From: Bryopsis sp. KO-2023
Lineage: Eukaryota; Chlorophyta; Ulvophyceae; Bryopsidales; Bryopsidaceae
Assembly (NCBI GenBank): GCA_030272585.1
Contig: BSYQ01000001.1
Location: 11,051,001 to 11,115,000, forward strand
Length of the DNA stretch: 64,000 nt
Direction of reading: 5' to 3'
In this document: positions 52,811-64,000 of the stretch, piece after piece
Layout of the letters: each line of letters starts with the position of its first letter
Position numbering within the stretch: position 1 is the stretch's first letter
The notes under the pieces: generated by a model
What the model saw: the letters and a program-made list of their open reading frames with translations, nothing else
Told to the model about the DNA's origin: nothing
Databases searched by the model: none
Position numbers and translations under genes: made by a program

Positions 52811-52824
52811 GGGGGGGGGGGGGG
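52811..52824. repeat. Homopolymer run of 14 G
   Basis: Uninterrupted G run in low-complexity intergenic DNA. Confidence 0.85.
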
Positions 52825-54880
52825 AAATAGGTTCATAAAGCAAAAATTTTATCAGTGTAGAGAGAAAAATTCAAAGCAGAAATGGGAAAAAAAAGAAGAG
52901 AATGCGGGACACCAGTTTTCTTTCTTTTTTAGGGGGGGAGGGGGTTGGGTGGGTGGAGATTGTGGACGAAATTAATGATGGCTTGGACACTCAATAGGTG
53001 GTTGCTTCAATATTGTTGAAATCCTGCTTCCTTGTCTTTTTTTCGCAAGGCAGCCCTCCCCTCGTGTGTAAAATTAAGTAGGGAAGAGAATGGGGGAAAA
53101 AAACGAAGGGTAGGAAAAAAAAAGAGAAAAAAAAAGAGAGCAATCGAACAAGGTTGACTGGGGATACTTTTGGGCTTTCTTCCACGGAACGAAGAAAAAG
53201 AGGATTTTTGTTTCCTTTTTTTATGTTTTTTTTAATGTTTCTTTCTTTGTTTTTGTTGTAATAGGGAGGGGGTTGAGAGAAAGAAAGAGAAAAAAAAAAA
53301 ACAAAGAAAAAAAAAAAGTTGAACAAAAAAATAATTTTGGGAGGGTTGCGGATTACTTCACAATCGAATTTTTTTAAACATGATTTGACATCTTTTCAAA
53401 GTAATCAAAAGAAAAAAAAAATTGCGTACACACACACGACAGGAGAGAGGGATAATGGTAGGTCTTTGCAACTACGTTCGAGTTTTATTTTTAATTCTTA
53501 TTTTATATACAAGGAACTTTTTATTGCAAGGAGGAAATTTGCTTGCGATCGCTCTTCACCATATGGTGGCTTTTTCCAGCTGTGACTGTCGTTTCTCTCG
53601 TGTGGTGGCTGGAACCTGTGCTTTTCTGTTTGATGGAGAGAGGGGTGTTGGATAACAGTGAATTTTATTTAAGAGGGACTGGGGATATATATACGCTTCA
53701 GTGAAGAAGGAAGGACAGAAATACCATTGCATTCCATTATGGAGGCAACAATCTGGGTGGAAATTGACTTGATCAAATTGATTTCGTAAAATTAGTGCAA
53801 TCCAAAGAGCCACCCCCCAAAAAAGAAAAAACCTACCACCTTTTTAGTCTGTTGCAACCATGATTATTATCGGTGAAAAGCTAGGCAAATAATTCTGATA
53901 TCCTTCTTGTGTTGAATTCACATTTTTACAGTAAAAGAACGACCCCTGTTCCAACCAAAGTCCCTTCAAACACCACAATCTAGAGTTCTAACTGTACAAA
54001 CTACCCAACTGAATTAGCCCTTTCCACAGTTGCCAATTTCCGTTCCTCTCCCTGGTTTGTCTGGGGAGGTCGTGCAGGTGATTCTTCCTCCCACAACGTT
54101 ATGCTTTGGTAACCAAACAAAGAAAAAGGGGGGTGGATGACTGAGTTCCAGCCACCAACAATGCGGGCGATCTTTTTGAGGTTAATACACGCAAACAAAA
54201 TGCGGAAGGAAAAACGTACTCAACACTCAACACTCAGACCGTGAAATTGTTCCTTACATCTTTGGCACAAGAGAGACAGCAAGCCAAAGCAGAAACACGA
54301 TGAAAACAAGTCATAAATTTCTGCCTGACTTTGGTCGAACGCTGGCTTTGGCGCGGTTCAAAGCAATACCATCGTTCATTGGCAAATACTCAGCCAAACG
54401 GAGTTACGGATGTGTGCAAAGGAGGGTAAGGGCCTCGCCCCAGTACTTACGTTGGCTGACAAAAATACCAAAAGCATCACAGAGACTATGTTTCGGAAAA
54501 CAGTGTCATGTCAGGAGAAAGACAATTTAAGGGCTAGGTGCTGCAATGTGGGACATAGTGGGTCAACAAACTCATGACTTACACAGTCCTCCCATTCTCT
54601 CCTCTTTCTCAATGTCTCTGACCGAAAAGCCAATCAACTTCAGTCCCTTCCCTCCCCTTATAATTCCTATGCCATATCTCCACACCCCTTCGACAAGATG
54701 TCACCCCCCCCACCCCCCAAAAAAAAACAAAAACTACAGGCAGATAGATGATTGTGCTATTGATTGCTTAAGTTTCACAAGCACCACTAATATTTTCTAG
54801 TCTTTCTTTTCCCCGCACAATCCAGACTTTGTGGAGAGATTTCTTGAACAATGTTACTTATCATCCACAGGCAACAGATG

Positions 54881-54895
54881 CCCCCCCCCCCCCCC
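54881..54895. repeat. Homopolymer run of 15 C
   Basis: Uninterrupted C run in intergenic DNA; its length may be a sequencing estimate. Confidence 0.85.
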
Positions 54896-55247
54896 AAACC
54901 GGCTTTTTCTCAAACCAGATTACAAGGACCAAACAAATCGCTTGGACTAATCCAATCCCTTGTCTCTTACACTCCAGCTTTACCCAATTGGGGCAAAAAA
55001 ATTATCCAATCTAAAAGAAACTGCTATTTCGTTCTGATCAACCCCTCCCTTATAACTTGTCTCTCCTCCCACCCTGATAATTAAAAAAAAGATAAAAAAC
55101 CGCAGCTACACTGTGTTAAAAGCTAAAAATCTATGTTTTATAAATCTCACCAGACTTGACCCTACAACTCTTACTGTCCTGTGTCGTTCGGTTTCTTTTC
55201 TTCCATTCAAATCCATTATATAAAAAAAAGATGGTGGCCGACTGGGG

Positions 55248-55329
55248 GAAGAAATTCGACGATAGCTCTGAGCACATGTACATCTTTTGAAGAAATCTAA
55301 CGGTAGCTCTGGGCGCATGTGTATCTTTT
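55248..55329. repeat. 41-bp tandem duplication at the 3' end of the quasi-RRM gene
   Basis: Two imperfect copies, 55248-55288 and 55289-55329, both reading gaagaaat, then agctctg and catcttt or equivalent on the plus strand. The right copy holds the last codons and the stop (55297-55299) of the quasi-RRM gene. The left copy lies just after the stop. Confidence 0.85.
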
Positions 55330-56962
55330 GAGTTCTTCGGGGGTAGATGCGAAAATTTCAATGTAACGGGTACCCATCATTTGCCTGTCTTTTGAAAGAG
55401 CATGTTGGGCGTCTTCTGCAGTTCTGAACTCCACAAATGCTACACCGCTGGGACGGCCAAAATCCATTACCAAAAACAAGCTGCAAAAATTAACAAGAAA
55501 AATCAAACCTATAAAATGATTCTTGCCCCACTCTTACTTCCCCCCCCCAAAAAAAAATAAAAATAAAAATAGATAGATAAATAAATAAATAAAGATATAT
55601 ATCAACAAGAACATACGGAATTAAAATCTGCTTGCAAACTACTCATATTTGGATTTCTATTGCCAGGATCGGCTGAAAACTTTTTCACCATTTTTTAGGG
55701 GGGAGGCATTTTATGAAAGACTGGAGCCTCACAAATGGACTACACCAATTCAACAAAAAACCATGTGTTGAACCAGAATGCAGTTGATGGTCCATCGTCA
55801 CACTCACTCTTCGAGCTTGACTTCAGGGATGGGTAAGGAGCCGTCATTGAACCAATTAACAATGTCCTCCCTGATCACACTGAAAGGCAAGCCCCTCATG
55901 CGCAACACTGTGGTTGGGCCGCTGACTTGCGGAGTGGGTTCAGACCCAGAGAACCCCCTCCGAGGCCTTACAGGCTCAGCAATACTGGCAGAAATTGGCC
56001 CACCCTCCGTCATTTCAGACACTATGGCCTTGTAATAGTCCTGCATCGATTCATCAACAAAGATCGCCCCCTATTGTGAATACTCAAAAACTACCCTCAA
56101 CTTTTGGTTGAAAATTTGGGAGTGGCTCTCAAGAAACAACAATACACATTTCCTTATTTGTTTCAATTCAACGCAATTTCAACATGTAACCCACAGTATT
56201 AATTATCCGATCCGTCCATATATTGGACCTGAAGCAGGGAGGGGGCAAACTTACTAAATAAGGACATTTAAGGGTCCAACAATTTCCATTACTCACCAAT
56301 TTCTTGGCTTTGAAAACCTCCACATAGCGTCTGCCCATATACCCCTTGTTCTTTGCCAGAGCCATGTCCACCTCGACGGTCGAACCATACACAACATAAG
56401 CCTCCCCAGTCGTTCTTCCTTCTTTCTTCACCACCAGGACATCCACAGGATGGCCCCCCTGCCCACAAGAAAACAACCCCCCAAACTTGAACCCCAGCCC
56501 TCCCACCACAACAGGCTCCTTTTCCTTTCTTCTTTTAACACTAGATCGACCCGGAGCGCCACGTGTTCGTCTTTTTCTTTTCTTTTTTTTGCCATTCTTT
56601 TTTCTTTTTTTTTTCTTTCCTTCTTTTCGTCTCTTCTTATCGGTTGTTGGGAGAGCTAAACAAGGTAGCAAACGGCGTCGAGCGTACGAGGGACGATCAG
56701 CCGCCCGTTGCGATGGATCGCGTATGGCATTCCTTCCGACGGGGAGGGACAACTACATTTCTTTGATACCTGTCACCGATACACTCCCGGCCAAAGTCCG
56801 TACCAGAAACATGCGAATATCTTCGGCTGTTACAGTGAACGGGAGCCCCCGGAGTCTGACACAAGGAAAGAACCTTTCCCCCCCCATTCCCCACCCCCCC
56901 TGCATTCTCAAGCCTACGCTCAATGACAGGGGATCGGGTGAATAGTAGTCTTGGCCAGCCAT
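55297..56962 (-). CDS. Quasi-RRM RNA-binding protein (hnRNP F/H, ESRP, GRSF1 type)
   Basis: Likely splicing or RNA-processing regulator. Four exons (56962-56804, 56458-56297, 56070-55808, 55480-55297) join in frame to 255 residues from the ATG at 56962 (MAGQDYYSPDP). The first qRRM starts VRLRGLPFTVTAEDIRMFL, continues VDVLVVKKEGRTTGEAYVVY and ends GYMGRRYVEVFKAKK. A linker with RPRRGFSG follows. The second qRRM reads VLRMRGLPFSVIREDIVNWF, then GRPSGVAFVEFRTAEDAQHAL and MMGTRYIEIFAST. The GLPF opening and the GRxYVEVF ending are hallmarks of hnRNP F/H quasi-RRMs, which bind G-rich RNA. The last 11 residues lie in a tandem duplication. Some family members have a third qRRM; this one has two. 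Confidence 0.88.
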
Positions 56963-57499
56963 CCTCCCCCGTAAAACACCGTGCCTGTGTATCCTCTCCC
57001 TTTCCACAACAAAAAAATAACCGAGCGACTGACTTGGAAGCTCCTGTCCGGCTGGGCCTCGGGTGTCTTATGTTCTCTTTTTTTTCACTTTGCGTCGACC
57101 GTACGGAGCTCGGGTGGCGACATGCAAAAGTGTTGAAAATGTGGCGACTCACCAAATGGAAGGGTGGGTGATCCATGGGGGGGCAAGTGGGAATGGCGAA
57201 TGGCCGTCGGTTCCCCTGGGGTGATGCGATTCTGGCATTCAGATTATGGCACGTTTTCCTGGCCGAAAAAAAAGAAAAACGCAAACCAGGATGACGTCAC
57301 GCTACGTTTTCTCCCACGTGGCACAAAATTCAGACGGAATTCCACAAAGCTACAAGAAGGCCACCACCCCACCCTCGATCCCACTGTTAACCGTTCCGCT
57401 GTTAACGTGAGTGGCACTCAGTCGCACTTTTTTCTCTCGTTTCAAGAACGCTTGCATCTGTGAACTCCTCAGCGTGAATGCACAGCGGGTTCGGGCTTG
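56963..57499. other. Divergent intergenic region, quasi-RRM and kinase genes
   Basis: 537 bases between the start codons of the quasi-RRM gene (minus) and the receptor-like kinase gene (plus). It must contain both promoters. No specific element was recognised. Confidence 0.45.
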
Positions 57500-59596
57500 A
57501 TGTGGTGTGTGACCCCATCATGGCTCTCACCACCCACCTTGTCGCAGAAACTTGCCGCGGTAGTTTTTCTCCTCTCGGTTTGGCACTCCACTGCAATATT
57601 GCTGGACGAAGATATTGTTACCACGGTCCCTACGACCCCCTTTCCGACGAACACTGTCCGTTGTCCTGGGGGATACTGGACAGTTGCAGTCACTACTTTT
57701 GGGGTTGATAGGGGATCTTTTGGTAAGGCTCGTTCAAGGAATGGGGGTGGCGTCCAGGCCTACTTTCCTTTCGAAGGGAAGGAGAGGATGGACGCGCAGT
57801 CGATGGATCTGCTGCAATTGCCCTCCGTCGACACTCGTGACTATCGCTGGGTGGATATTTCGGAATATTTCAGGAAAAAGCACGTGTATAAGCCCGTGAG
57901 CAAAAACGACAAGTCGCCCTTTGCGTACTATCACCCTGGGGACGGTGGGAATTGGCAGGTCGGGAAAATAGACCTCGTCCGGAACGTAGGAAGTTACACG
58001 GTAGCTGGAGAGATGTTCGAAGTCACGCCCGGAGCAGTGGAGAAAGGAAAGATCCTCGTGGTGTCGTTCAAAGAGTACGTCTCGACCGAATGCGGCAAGT
58101 CGTCGTCCGCTTCCGTTGTTGGAATTCTCACGTTAATCGCTCGAAGTTTTACCCTGTTTGATGTTGACAAAGGCCCCGTTCTCCTTGACAGGCTCACTGC
58201 TGTTTGTTTTGTTGGTGTTGTTTACACAAAACTGTTCGTACCTGTGCATGGATCCCCTGACCTGAGGTTTGATAATCAGAGTGTGAGTGTTGATGGAGCA
58301 GTGTGGTGGTGTAGGGATGCATATGCCTACTGGAAGAAGATAATTTTGTTGGTCGTCACCATGATGTTGAACATTGTAGCTTTCTCTCTACTTGTGCCCT
58401 TCTTCCGCAGAGGCAACAGGGGTCATTCATTTTTGTCAAATTCTCCACTTCGGGCAGCTGGGGCCAGTGCGCCCCAGCAAGGGGTTCCACGTCAGACAGG
58501 GTCGCATCGGGAGATTAATAATCCTATTAACGTCATAGAGCAAAAACCTAAAAACAAAGAAAATGAGAAAATGATGGAAAAAAACGAAAAAAGAAAGTGT
58601 TGTGCGGGTTCATCAAGTTTAAAAAAAGAGAAAGATAACACAGAAGGGGTTGGGGACGTGAATTTGAACGTGAAATTGATGGACAGTGTGATCGGGGTGG
58701 GGGGGTTTGGGGCGGTGGAAACAGGGATTTGGGAAGACCAAAAGGTCGCTGTTAAATTTGTAAATCCCATGTCCGGCCATGATGCGGTTTCCACGATTTT
58801 GCACGAATTGGACGTGCTGCAGAGAATCCCGGACCATGCAAATGTTGTCAAGTGTTATGGCCGGTGCATGGATGAGAAGAAAAGGGTTGGGCTGGTGGAG
58901 GAGCTCATGGACATGAGCCTGGATGATTGGGTGCATGGGGAAGGGTTCAGAGCAAGGACACCATTGAAAGCGTTGCTGGACGTATTCATCGGCATCGCAA
59001 ACGGCCTGGAGCATCTGCACAAGTGCAAAATCGTGCACTACGATTTGAAGCCCAGGAACGTTCTTTTGGACAAGGGCTTGATCGCCAAGGTGGCCGATTT
59101 TGGGTGTTCGAGAATCAAGGCGAATTCGTACATCACTGCGGGGCTGGCGGGGACGGTTCCATACCTGGCACCTGAATGTGTGTTGTCGGTGTACTGCAAT
59201 CTGAAGGGCCGAGTGAGAGCTGAGAAGATCGATGTGTTTTCTTTTGGGGTGGTTATGTGGGAGGCTTTGATGGGTTCGACTCCGGGCATTCCAGGGGACA
59301 ATCTGGGTTTTGAGAGTGATTTCACCCCTGCGAGTGCTAGCGCATGCACGAATAGCAAGACGGAGTCTATTAGTAATGCAGCCTGGAGCTCCACAAGCAC
59401 AGAACGATTGAATAATTGTCTGTCGGCAAAGTTTCCAATCAGCTCGGGCTGCCCTGTGGAGCTGAGGGATTTGGTTTCCAGTTGCATGAGTGTGGACAAT
59501 AGGTCCAGACCTAAATGTACAGAAGTCCGACGGAATTTGGAAAAAATGAGGTCGGCACCATGGGCATCGAGGACGGTTTCCCAAGTAATGGGCTAG
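57500..59596 (+). CDS. Receptor-like protein kinase, non-RD, intronless
   Basis: Single-pass membrane kinase of the plant RLK/TKL type. One exon, 698 residues, ATG at 57500. An N-terminal hydrophobic signal (AAVVFLLSV) is followed by about 240 residues of likely extracellular sequence with no domain I recognise. One membrane helix (LLVVTMMLNIVAFSLLVPFF) lies at about 280-302 and is followed by a basic, Lys/Glu-rich juxtamembrane stretch. The kinase domain (about 390-690) has the Gly loop GVGGFGAVETG (about 397), VAVK with Lys419, HYDLKPRNVLL (His513-Asp515), DFG at 533-535 and APE. The catalytic loop reads HYD instead of HRD, so it is a non-RD kinase, a feature common in innate-immunity receptors; catalytic residues are otherwise kept. 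A Ser/Thr-rich insert lies near 600-640. Lack of introns stands out next to neighbours with up to 14 exons. Confidence 0.88.
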   Translation: MWCVTPSWLSPPTLSQKLAAVVFLLSVWHSTAILLDEDIVTTVPTTPFPTNTVRCPGGYWTVAVTTFGVDRGSFGKARSRNGGGVQAYFPFEGKERMDAQSMDLLQLPSVDTRDYRWVDISEYFRKKHVYKPVSKNDKSPFAYYHPGDGGNWQVGKIDLVRNVGSYTVAGEMFEVTPGAVEKGKILVVSFKEYVSTECGKSSSASVVGILTLIARSFTLFDVDKGPVLLDRLTAVCFVGVVYTKLFVPVHGSPDLRFDNQSVSVDGAVWWCRDAYAYWKKIILLVVTMMLNIVAFSLLVPFFRRGNRGHSFLSNSPLRAAGASAPQQGVPRQTGSHREINNPINVIEQKPKNKENEKMMEKNEKRKCCAGSSSLKKEKDNTEGVGDVNLNVKLMDSVIGVGGFGAVETGIWEDQKVAVKFVNPMSGHDAVSTILHELDVLQRIPDHANVVKCYGRCMDEKKRVGLVEELMDMSLDDWVHGEGFRARTPLKALLDVFIGIANGLEHLHKCKIVHYDLKPRNVLLDKGLIAKVADFGCSRIKANSYITAGLAGTVPYLAPECVLSVYCNLKGRVRAEKIDVFSFGVVMWEALMGSTPGIPGDNLGFESDFTPASASACTNSKTESISNAAWSSTSTERLNNCLSAKFPISSGCPVELRDLVSSCMSVDNRSRPKCTEVRRNLEKMRSAPWASRTVSQVMG

Positions 59597-60231
59597 GGTG
59601 TGTTTGTTTCACATATTTGTGACATGATTTGCATTATTTTGTTTTGGTTGCTGTTTTTGTTGGGATAAATTCGGCTTTTTTTCTTTTAATTTTGAGGCAG
59701 GGATGCTGGCGGTAGCCCATGGGACGGACATACTTGCATTTGTTTGGGGGGAATAATGCCCTGCGATTGGATTTTCTTTTGAGAATGCAGGGGCACAGGT
59801 TCAACATTGTTTTTTCTCAATATTTTACTGATTGGGGGTTGTAGGAGTAAAAGAAAGAGCAACAAAAAGGATTGTAAAATGTTACACGTGAATTGGGTGT
59901 TTCTGTCATCATTCTGGTGTGGCTTTTCTCTGGACAAATAAAAGCAATGGGGTTTGAACAAAGTATGTGCAGGTACAGTGCCGCCCTTGCACAAAACGTT
60001 TTCAAATGAGCTTAGTTTGGATGGTTGAACTACAGAAGGAGTAACCCCCTCACACTTTCCCCCACCAACAGGCGTGGAGTTGATACGAAAGATGTACGCG
60101 CCAGAAATCACGAGACGTACTTTTTATCCAGTGCCAGAAATTACTCACCCGCTCTGTTTGAACCCACCGCCCGAAACCCAGCAAACTCCACCACTGGGCG
60201 TGTTCGCAAGCGAAGAAGCGAGAGATTCACG
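59597..60231. other. Intergenic between kinase and importin-9
   Basis: About 635 bases. The left half is probably the kinase 3' UTR and the right half the importin-9 promoter and 5' UTR. No coding exon was seen. Confidence 0.5.
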
Positions 60232-63200
60232 ATGGACATCGGGCAGTTGGTGACATGTTTGGCTGGATCTCTCGATAGCGACGTCGACGTTCAGAAAGCA
60301 GCGGAATCTCGCTTAGAGTCGGTTAAAAATACTCCTGGCTATGGTGTCGCGTTGGTGAAAGTCGTTCTGGCGAAAGAAATACCCGAAGGAACGCGACATC
60401 TCGCGGCGGTGTTGCTCAAGCAAGACGTCAAGCGCCACTGGCAGGATGAAGCTCCGTTTGTTAACGATGCTGACAAAAGGACCATCAGAGAACTTCTGGC
60501 TCAAGCTCTGTCCGACCCCTCCTCGAAACTTCGAACAGCGGTTGGCGTGGCAATCGCGACAATCGCTGGTTTCGACTGGCCAGAGAACTGGCCTCATCTC
60601 CTGGGTGTTCTTACGACCGCCATCAAGGAGAGGAAGGACCCCAACCTCGGTAAGATGCCTGCAAGAATTTCCACCCCCGCGATAGTGTCGCGTGTACGGG
60701 TTGTCTCAGACGACTATTGGTTCAATTGTCTGGAGCCGAACAAATTTTTTTCCTTCGGATTCCGTTGCAGTGCAAGGAGCTCTGCGGTGCCTTTCGATGT
60801 TCGCCTCGGACATCGATGACCAGCAACTCGCAACGGTGAGTTTTTCGGGGGGTTTACTACTTTACATGCATTTTCGGTATGTCTGCGCGCGCAAAGCAGA
60901 CTTCCTGTCGGCTGTTTTCCAGCAACCCGAACCCCCTCACCCTCCCTTCAACTCTAGTTTTCTGCTCCTTGCTGCAAACCAACCTAGAGGTTCACTTTTT
61001 GTTTTAGTAAGCGTACGTGTTGTTTTTCTTGACACGGGATTCCAACCGAAATTGCTCTTGCCTGCTGCCATTCTCCAGCAAGGCCAATCACATGTAATTT
61101 GGATTTTTTCATTTTTCATTTCTTCGCAGGTCCTTCCTGTGCTGTTGCCAGAGTTGCGAATCATAGCCAGTTTGGGTGGAAACGATGAAGAGCAAATGAA
61201 GAGGCGGTCGATTTCCATAGTCTACGGTTTCTTGCAGAGCTTGGCTGTCATGTCTGGAATTTACCCTCAGGAAACTCAAGCACTCATCGAGCCACATGTT
61301 GGAAGTTGGATGGAGGTGTTTCTTTCCATACTGACGGCCCCAATCACGCTCAAGGTGGAGATTTTTTTTTACTGCGACATTGCTGGCACATGATTCGAGT
61401 CAAATACAGATGCCACCAGCTGCAAATGAATCCAACAACAATGTTGAAATATCGAAAGCAGAATTGTGTGTTTTTTTGCGTGTCCAGGATATGGACCATT
61501 GGGGGGTGGTCATTGAAACGGTGAAATGCACCATTCAATTTCTGGTGAATTTTCCCAAGCTGATGAGCAGTTACACCGAACTGATCATGAAGAGTGCCTG
61601 CAGTTTGTTGCTCAGCAGCTTCCCCATGTTCTCAAGCGAAATCATCAGTCAAGAAGTGGAGGATGCTGAGTTCGATTCAGATGGGGATAATACTGACCTC
61701 CAGACCCTGGTGTCACAGGTAGGTGCCACACATTCACAAGGTTTTTTTGCTAGAGTTTATTACTTTCTTTTGTGATCGATGGAGTGGCTTGCTGTTGCGT
61801 TCTGTTTTCTGGCATCCATACAGTTTATTTATGTGTTTTTCTTTGCTGCAGATTTTTGAGTTGGTTCAGACGCTTATCGGCAAGCGATATGCGTGTGCGT
61901 TCAAATCCAGCGTCCCCGATCTGATGTACTTGACCATCGGCTACATGCAAATGACAGAAACTCAGGTCGGCACATGGATGTCAGACCCGAATCAATATTT
62001 GGCTTCCGAATCGGAGGAGCTCTTCACTGCTCGAGTGTCTGGGGAAGTTTTGATCAATGCAATGGTGGAGGTGAGAGAATGAAAAGCTGGTCTGAGTCTT
62101 GTCCACATGAGAACTGCTCTGTGAAAATTAAGGGATGTTCAGATTCAGATTTTCTTGTCGTCAATCTGTGTGCAACGTCGAGGACATATATATCGTGTTG
62201 TGGGAAAAAAAAAATGGAGAAGAATTATTAAGGGGACTGGGAATCTGCTGCATTTTGAAAATGGGATCTTATTTTGGAGATCGTTGTTTTCAGACTTATG
62301 AAGGGGATGGCATCACTGCCTTGATGGGGGCGATTGAGCGCCACATGCAAGAATCTTTCGTAGCAAAATCACAAGGTATTGCTCTTTCCCCTCTTCGCCT
62401 GTTGTGAACAGAGCATTTTTTTCTCTTAACAACATTAAAGAAATTAATAATGATTTTTTATTTTTGTAGAAATGCATGCAGGGAGAGTGTTTGTTCTAAC
62501 ACAGCCCAAAGAAGGGCATTGGACCTAGGAACAATATCTGAACTTTTCCGGACTTGATTTTCCAGGGAAATCAGACTGGTGGAAATGCCGAGAGGCAGCT
62601 ATTGCATGCATCGGGCATATATCGGATAGCTTCGGCGAATTCGATGGCGACGGCAGCCATCCAAAATTCAATGCTGCTGGGATTCTGGACACTCTGTTCA
62701 AAAATGATGTCGATGTGACTGATCCATGTCCATACTTGGTGGGGAGGGTGCTTTCCATCGTTGGCCAAATGGCGAATTTCGTTTCCACAAGTCAGGCCGA
62801 GGGTTTTGTCCGAGCAGCTGTCATTGGTGAGTGGAAAGTCGCTGTTGATGGGAGAAGGTGGCAGTTTTTGTAGGTTCTTTTTCTCATTTGGTCCGGAATT
62901 TTGCCAGAAAGGAGTGCAAAATTACAGAAAAAAGCAGAAAGAAAGAAGAAGGAAGTTTCAGGGGTGGAACCAATGGCGTGATTTTTTTTTGTCTAGGGCT
63001 GAAGAGTCCTAACCCTCCTCCTGTGAAGATTGGCTCCTGCATGGTAGTTTCCAATCTCTGCCCGCTGTTGAGTTCCGACAGACTGAAGACCATGCTGCCG
63101 GACATCTACGAATCCATGAAACATCTCATGGAGGAGTGCACAGAGGAAATGCTGAATTTAGTTTTGGAAACCCTGACTCAAATCATCAAGGTGCCATTTC

Positions 63201-64000
63201 CCGCACGCTCAGAAACAGAACAGCAGTAAAAAATGTATGATTTCTTGGACAATCGAAAAAGTGCATGACAATGAGCAAAACCTTCTTTTCTGCATGAAAC
63301 ACGAACAGGTGGATAAGGAGACGGCGCCGAAATTTGAGCCGTACCTAACACCACTCGTATTAAAGACTTGGTCGGAAAACATGAATGACCCTTTGTTTGG
63401 TCCGCCTGCTATGGCTGCAATAGAGGCATTCTCTGAGAATGAAGCCTGTCTTGGGAGCTTATGTGGGTATGGAGAAACTCCTTACACCAGATTGTCAGCT
63501 TCCATTGACTTGCAAAAGTCAACCAGAGTGTGTTGTTCCCTCAGAAAAAAAGGAATTGTCTCTAGTATGTACCTGCAGCTGCGACTGTTTCGTAACAGGC
63601 TTTGTGTTTAGCCCAGATCTATGCTGCCCACTCTGAGTGCTGCGATATCGTCACACAAAACTCAAGAAGCGAGTGTCGTGGAGGGGTCGTTGGATTTGAT
63701 TACCATCCTGCTCAAGGGTCGCCACCCTGAAGTGGCCAAAATGGTCTACATGGCGATCGCCCCAGCTTTGGTGGATTTGCTGACAACATCGGATGATCAT
63801 GGGATTCTCCAAAGCGGAACACAACTACTTCAAGCTGTGGTGGGTTTGCTAAAATGATCCTGTCAGTTTCAGGGAGTCGTTTTGGGGTGCGAAAAGAGGA
63901 GGTTTTCTTGCATTGAATATTATTCATTTTGGTGGAGTGTACACTGTGTGGTGCTTGAGAATTGCCCACTGGAAAAGTGTGAGACCAAGTGTGATGCACG
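60232..64000 (+). CDS. IPO9: Importin-9 (karyopherin beta), 3' end beyond window
   Basis: Nuclear import receptor built of HEAT repeats; IPO9 carries histones, actin and ribosomal proteins in animals. Ten exons are visible: 60232-60649, 60771-60835, 61130-61356, 61488-61718, 61852-62070, 62294-62375, 62566-62826, 62997-63190, 63309-63466 and 63617-63839. All are in frame. Recognisable stretches follow plant and animal IPO9: AAVLLKQDVKRHWQDE, FDWPENWPHLL, VQGALRCLSMFASDIDD, VYGFLQSLAVMSGIYPQET, the acidic DSDGDNTDLQTL, YMQMTETQVGTWMSDPNQY, SDWWKCREAAIACIG and EGSLDLITILLKG. The last visible donor is at 63840 and the remaining C-terminal HEAT repeats lie to the right of the window. The start ATG at 60232 is the first with a good IPO9-like N-terminus; a longer 5' reading frame is open but not family-like. 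The exon 9 donor is less certain. Confidence 0.9.

Larger units (their letters stand above)
52374..55247. other. Convergent intergenic, low complexity, about 2.9 kb
   Basis: Lies between the cyclin gene (+) and the quasi-RRM gene (-). Strand-biased A/G-rich and T-rich tracts dominate 52400-53450. Homopolymers occur at 52811-52824 (G) and 54881-54895 (C). A few short reading frames (for example near 54300-54530) have no recognisable product. The right end is the 3' UTR of the quasi-RRM gene. Confidence 0.45.

Overview
The window is intron-rich nuclear DNA from a photosynthetic eukaryote. The first complete gene encodes a plastid phosphoglycerate kinase with a simple, signal-peptide-free transit peptide, so the plastid is primary. 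Its sequence is of green-lineage type, as are a KORRIGAN-like GH9 glucanase domain, a plant-type purple acid phosphatase, a RIBA riboflavin enzyme and plant-like importin-9. My best guess is a green alga near the streptophyte base (Mesostigma or Chlorokybus grade), held loosely. Introns are mostly 70-500 bp GT-AG; one is GC-AG. Nearly every gene model below was built by hand from splice sites and closes in frame.

Layout. 1-4 kb: tail of an unknown gene, then plastid PGK (+). 4.3-8.0 kb: a cellulose-synthase-like GT2 membrane protein continuous with a GH9 cellulase (+). 9.2-13.9 kb: secreted purple acid phosphatase (+). 14.6-16.9 kb: SLC35F-type transporter (-). 17.7-23.2 kb: DHX35-type DEAH helicase (-), divergent from a small acidic hypothetical gene (+). 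25.2-27.5 kb: plastid membrane protein (-). 29.0-30.3 kb: secreted spondin-domain protein (-). 32.1-36.6 kb: unknown probable nuclear protein (-). 37.2-40.6 kb: SPOUT rRNA methyltransferase with RG-rich N-terminus (-), 151 bp from a divergent unknown gene (+, 40.7-43.1 kb). 44.2-48.5 kb: TIR-SAM-TIR-SAM protein (+). 49.2-50.8 kb: RIBA-like protein with intact DHBP synthase and eroded GTP cyclohydrolase II (-). 51.3-52.4 kb: cyclin T/K-like (+). 55.3-57.0 kb: quasi-RRM protein (-). 57.5-59.6 kb: intronless non-RD receptor-like kinase (+). 60.2 kb to the edge: importin-9 (+).

The genes do not form one pathway; this is an ordinary mixed eukaryotic neighbourhood with several divergent promoter pairs. 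The two most unusual loci are the GT2-GH9 fusion, which would put a glucan-synthase-like channel and a glucan hydrolase in one polypeptide on opposite sides of a membrane, and the TIR-SAM-TIR-SAM protein, which reuses the domain pair of the animal NADase SARM1 in a different order and arose by internal duplication. The RIBA-like pseudo-GTP cyclohydrolase, the spondin-domain protein and the non-RD receptor kinase are secondary points of interest.
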